A stretch of 64,000 nt of DNA from Formosa undariae (GTDB lineage: Bacteria; Bacteroidota; Bacteroidia; Flavobacteriales; Flavobacteriaceae). Where the stretch lies: the NCBI RefSeq assembly GCF_042427615.1, contig NZ_JBHMEZ010000003.1, positions 868,001 through 932,000 of the forward strand. The letters run 5' to 3'. The notes under the pieces are model-generated. The model had not been told where the DNA came from. It worked only from the letters and a program-made list of their open reading frames with translations, and searched no databases. Shown piece after piece: positions 61,832-64,000 of this stretch; within the stretch, counting starts at the first letter, position 1; every line of letters starts with the position of its first letter. Both the position numbers and the translations under genes were made by a program.

Positions 61832-62644
61832 ATGGAATTATCTCAAGTAAAACTCGTAGTAACTGATATGGATGGCACCCTACTAAACTCTAAAGGAGAG
61901 GTGAGTGCTAATTTCTATGATTTATTTCGTGAACTACAAGCTAATAATATTCACTTTATTGCCGCTAGTGGCCGCCAGTATTTTAGTATGGTTGAAAAAC
62001 TTGAACCCATTAAAGATGAGATAACCATTATTGCAGAAAACGGCGGACTCACAAAACGAGGGAATAAAGAGTTAGCAAAAACGATATTGTCTAAAGATAA
62101 AATCGACGCTATACTGCCACTACTAAGAACCATCGAGAAGACATTTATTGTGCTTTGTGGCAAAAACAAGGCCTATATAGAAACTGATGACATTCATTTC
62201 CCGAAATTGTTAAGTGAATACTACAGCGAGTTTAATACCGTAACCGATCTTACTGAAGTGACCGATGATGAGTTTTTAAAACTAGCCATTTATCACACAG
62301 AAGATTCTGAAGCTTTTATCTATCCCAAAGTGAAACACTTAGAAGATGAATTTAAAATAAAGGTCTCTGGTCAGAATTGGTTAGATATTTCTCATCACGA
62401 TGCCAACAAAGGATTCGCTTTAAAACAAGTGCAAGAGGAATTTGGAATTACCGAAGATGAAACTATGGTTTTTGGAGACTATAACAATGACTTGGAAATG
62501 CTTGACTGTGCCTATTTTAGTTACGCGATGAAAAATGCACACCCTAATGTAAAAGCTGTAGCCCGTTTTGAAACTAAAAGTAATGATGAACTGGGTGTTG
62601 AAACCGTACTACAAGAATTAATTGCCGCGAAGAAACAGCGCTAA
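61832..62644 (+). CDS. HAD-superfamily Cof-type sugar-phosphatase-like hydrolase
   Basis: A 270-residue cytoplasmic phosphatase, start chosen at ATG 61832 (MELSQVKLVVTDMDGTLLNS) because this is the normal family N-terminus; 61796 adds 12 unlikely residues. HAD motif I is DMDGT (Asp12, Asp14), motif II ASGRQ, motif III the Lys in NKGFALKQV, and motif IV GDYNNDLEML. The type IIB cap lies between. It probably acts on sugar phosphates or other small phosphates; there is no clear link to the polysaccharide genes. Confidence 0.9.
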   Translation: MELSQVKLVVTDMDGTLLNSKGEVSANFYDLFRELQANNIHFIAASGRQYFSMVEKLEPIKDEITIIAENGGLTKRGNKELAKTILSKDKIDAILPLLRTIEKTFIVLCGKNKAYIETDDIHFPKLLSEYYSEFNTVTDLTEVTDDEFLKLAIYHTEDSEAFIYPKVKHLEDEFKIKVSGQNWLDISHHDANKGFALKQVQEEFGITEDETMVFGDYNNDLEMLDCAYFSYAMKNAHPNVKAVARFETKSNDELGVETVLQELIAAKKQR

Positions 62645-62695
62645 GAAGCATTCTACAACACCACAACTACCTGCCAAGTTCCAATGTCATTCCGA

Positions 62696-62941
62696 GGCAC
62701 GAAGGAATCTCAATCGAATAACAAACGCACTCGAATGCGATACCGAATCAAGTTCGGCATGACGTACTCTAAAAAAGGAACTCAAAAGATGACGAGAAAT
62801 TAGTCTATTACACCTTAGAACAAAATACCAACGACCGCCGTCATTCTGAACTAGTTTCAGAATCCCACAGCTAATTCACATCTCACTATTATGCACTACA
62901 AAAACTAATTGTAATATCATTCCGAACGCAAGAGGAATCTC
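62696..62941. repeat. GTCATTCCGAGG-type hairpin repeats
   Basis: Three related units: 62696-62764 (GTCATTCCGAGGCACGAAGG to TTCGGCATGACG), 62839-62866 (GTCATTCTGAACTAGTTTCA then GAATCCC, an internal palindrome) and about 62917-62941 (ATCATTCCGAACGCAAGAGG then AATCTC). They are like the ATTACGAGG family in design but differ in sequence. The gap 62645-62966 has no gene. Confidence 0.75.
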
Positions 62942-62966
62942 TCTTTATTTATAACAACCAATCTCA

Positions 62967-63392
62967 TTAAGCTCCAAAAGCCGTAACCACCAACTGCCTT
63001 GCTCCTCCATAATCGCGATGTTCACAGAGGTAAATCCCCTGCCAAGTCCCTAAATTTAACCGGCCGTTGGTAATTGGAATTTGAACACTCGATCCCATTA
63101 AAGACGACTTAATATGAGCAGGCATATCGTCGGCACCTTCATAAGTATGTATATAATACGGCTGGTTTTCAGGAACCATGGTATTTATATGACTCTCAAA
63201 ATCGACACGCACTGAAGGATCTGCATTTTCATTTATGGTTAAACTGGCAGAAGTGTGTTTTATAAATACTTGTAGCATCCCCACTTTTATATGGTTTAGT
63301 TCCGGAAACTCTTTTATAATGGTTTCCGTAATAATATGAAAGCCGCGCTTATACGGTTTTAAACTGATTTCCTTTTGATACACCATCCACAA
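62967..63392 (-). CDS. YjbQ family protein (UPF0047, secondary thiamine-phosphate synthase type)
   Basis: A 141-residue protein covering the whole family. Conserved residues are in FIKHTSASLTINENADPSVR (His and Asn), DDMPAHIKSSLMGSSV, LGTWQGIYLCEHRD and the end RQLVVTAFGA. Some members show weak thiamine phosphate synthase activity, but the true role of the family is unsettled. The start may be Met1 or Met3. Confidence 0.9.
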   Translation of the reverse strand: MWMVYQKEISLKPYKRGFHIITETIIKEFPELNHIKVGMLQVFIKHTSASLTINENADPSVRVDFESHINTMVPENQPYYIHTYEGADDMPAHIKSSLMGSSVQIPITNGRLNLGTWQGIYLCEHRDYGGARQLVVTAFGA

Positions 63393-63429
63393 AACTTTTA
63401 ATTAAAAAATCAATGTATTTAAGCCTCAT

Positions 63430-64000
63430 TTATACCACTTGCTTTTTAAAAAACAAATACTCTCTATAGACCATATATTGAAATATAATGTAAAACAATG
63501 AATTGAAAATCCATATGTCTATAAAAGGATCTTCATATAAAACCATATCTAGTTGTCCTGATAAAAAGATTGAGATACTACAACATAAATATAGAATTAA
63601 CCCAATGGAAAAGTTGAAATACTTATGCTCAACCTCCAAGTTTTTAAAAATATAAAGCAACGCATAACACACTAAAATAAACGAAGTCGATACAATTTCA
63701 TAAATATTAAAACCCCAAAACAATTGTGGATTCGCATAATACCCCCATGCTAAAACAAGTACTTCTATACAAAACACAATAACAATAAGGCATTTAATCC
63801 GCTGTTCTTTAAATAGTTTATAATACAAACAACTCATAAACACAAACTGAAATACAAAATAAAAATGGGATATAAATAAATTTGAATACGGATACAAAAT
63901 CCCTATAACATGGCAGCTAATTTCTATAATGCATAGTGCCACTAAATAGGTTAAAAATGTATTAGTTACTCTTGCACGTACAGCACTATCCTTTAAAAAT
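63430..64000 (-). CDS. Polytopic membrane protein, unknown function (5' end outside window)
   Basis: The frame stays open on the minus strand up to the window edge (FLKDSAVRARVTNTFLTYLV precedes the GTG at 63942), so this is the C-terminal part of a longer protein. About 190 residues are visible with six or so hydrophobic helices rich in Phe, Tyr and Ile, ending FFKKQVV. No family is recognised. Confidence 0.6.
   Translation of the reverse strand, partial: FLKDSAVRARVTNTFLTYLVALCIIEISCHVIGILYPYSNLFISHFYFVFQFVFMSCLYYKLFKEQRIKCLIVIVFCIEVLVLAWGYYANPQLFWGFNIYEIVSTSFILVCYALLYIFKNLEVEHKYFNFSIGLILYLCCSISIFLSGQLDMVLYEDPFIDIWIFNSLFYIIFQYMVYREYLFFKKQVV

Overview
The window looks like a piece of the chromosome of a marine-type member of the Flavobacteriaceae (Bacteroidota). 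The DNA is AT-rich, start codons mostly lack a Shine-Dalgarno sequence, and one secreted protein carries a type IX secretion (T9SS) sorting tail. A TonB with a proline-rich linker and lipoproteins with short lipoboxes also fit. A likely promoter has the Bacteroidota form TTTG-N19-TAnnTTTG. No tRNA, rRNA, transposase, integrase or CRISPR array was seen.

Layout. 1-9.5 kb is housekeeping and secretion: the end of a TolC-type efflux lipoprotein, a small membrane protein, two paralogous M28 peptidase lipoproteins, a stand-alone DsbD N-terminal domain protein, and a 1460-residue T9SS cargo (beta-propeller plus 13 Ig-like repeats). 9.6-31 kb is surface-polysaccharide locus A: Wzx flippase, Wzy-like polymerase, a GT4 glycosyltransferase, Wzc and Wza, a PglF/PglE/PglD/PglC-type bacillosamine pathway, a seven-gene acyl-carrier operon, and an AlgX-like/MBOAT O-acetylation pair. 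31.1-32.5 kb is a repeat array with a gene remnant. 32.6-61.3 kb is locus B: a large phosphoglycosyltransferase, TonB, many glycosyltransferases, a second Wzy/WaaL-like protein, NeuC/NeuB/NeuA-type nonulosonate genes with a sulfotransferase between neuB and neuA, and a Wzm/Wzt ABC exporter. 61.8-64 kb returns to ordinary genes (HAD phosphatase, YjbQ family, membrane protein).

How it works together. Locus A can make UDP-QuiNAc4N (dehydratase plus aminotransferase), acylate it and load it on undecaprenyl phosphate. Wzx/Wzy/Wza/Wzc then polymerise and export the chain. The acyl operon holds two acyl carrier proteins, an acyl-AMP ligase, a ketoacyl synthase III, an iron alcohol dehydrogenase and a LuxE-LuxC fusion, and it ends in the PglD-like acyltransferase. 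My leading inference is that it builds a special acyl group for the 4-amino sugar. Locus B probably makes a sialic-acid-like, possibly sulfated glycan exported by the ABC route.

Locus B is broken up by several families of short palindromic or low-complexity repeats. Three of them each surround one small gene: GIY-YIG nuclease, DUF559 (Vsr-like) nuclease, and four-helix-bundle protein. This pairing and the LuxE-LuxC acyl cassette are the two things most worth following up.
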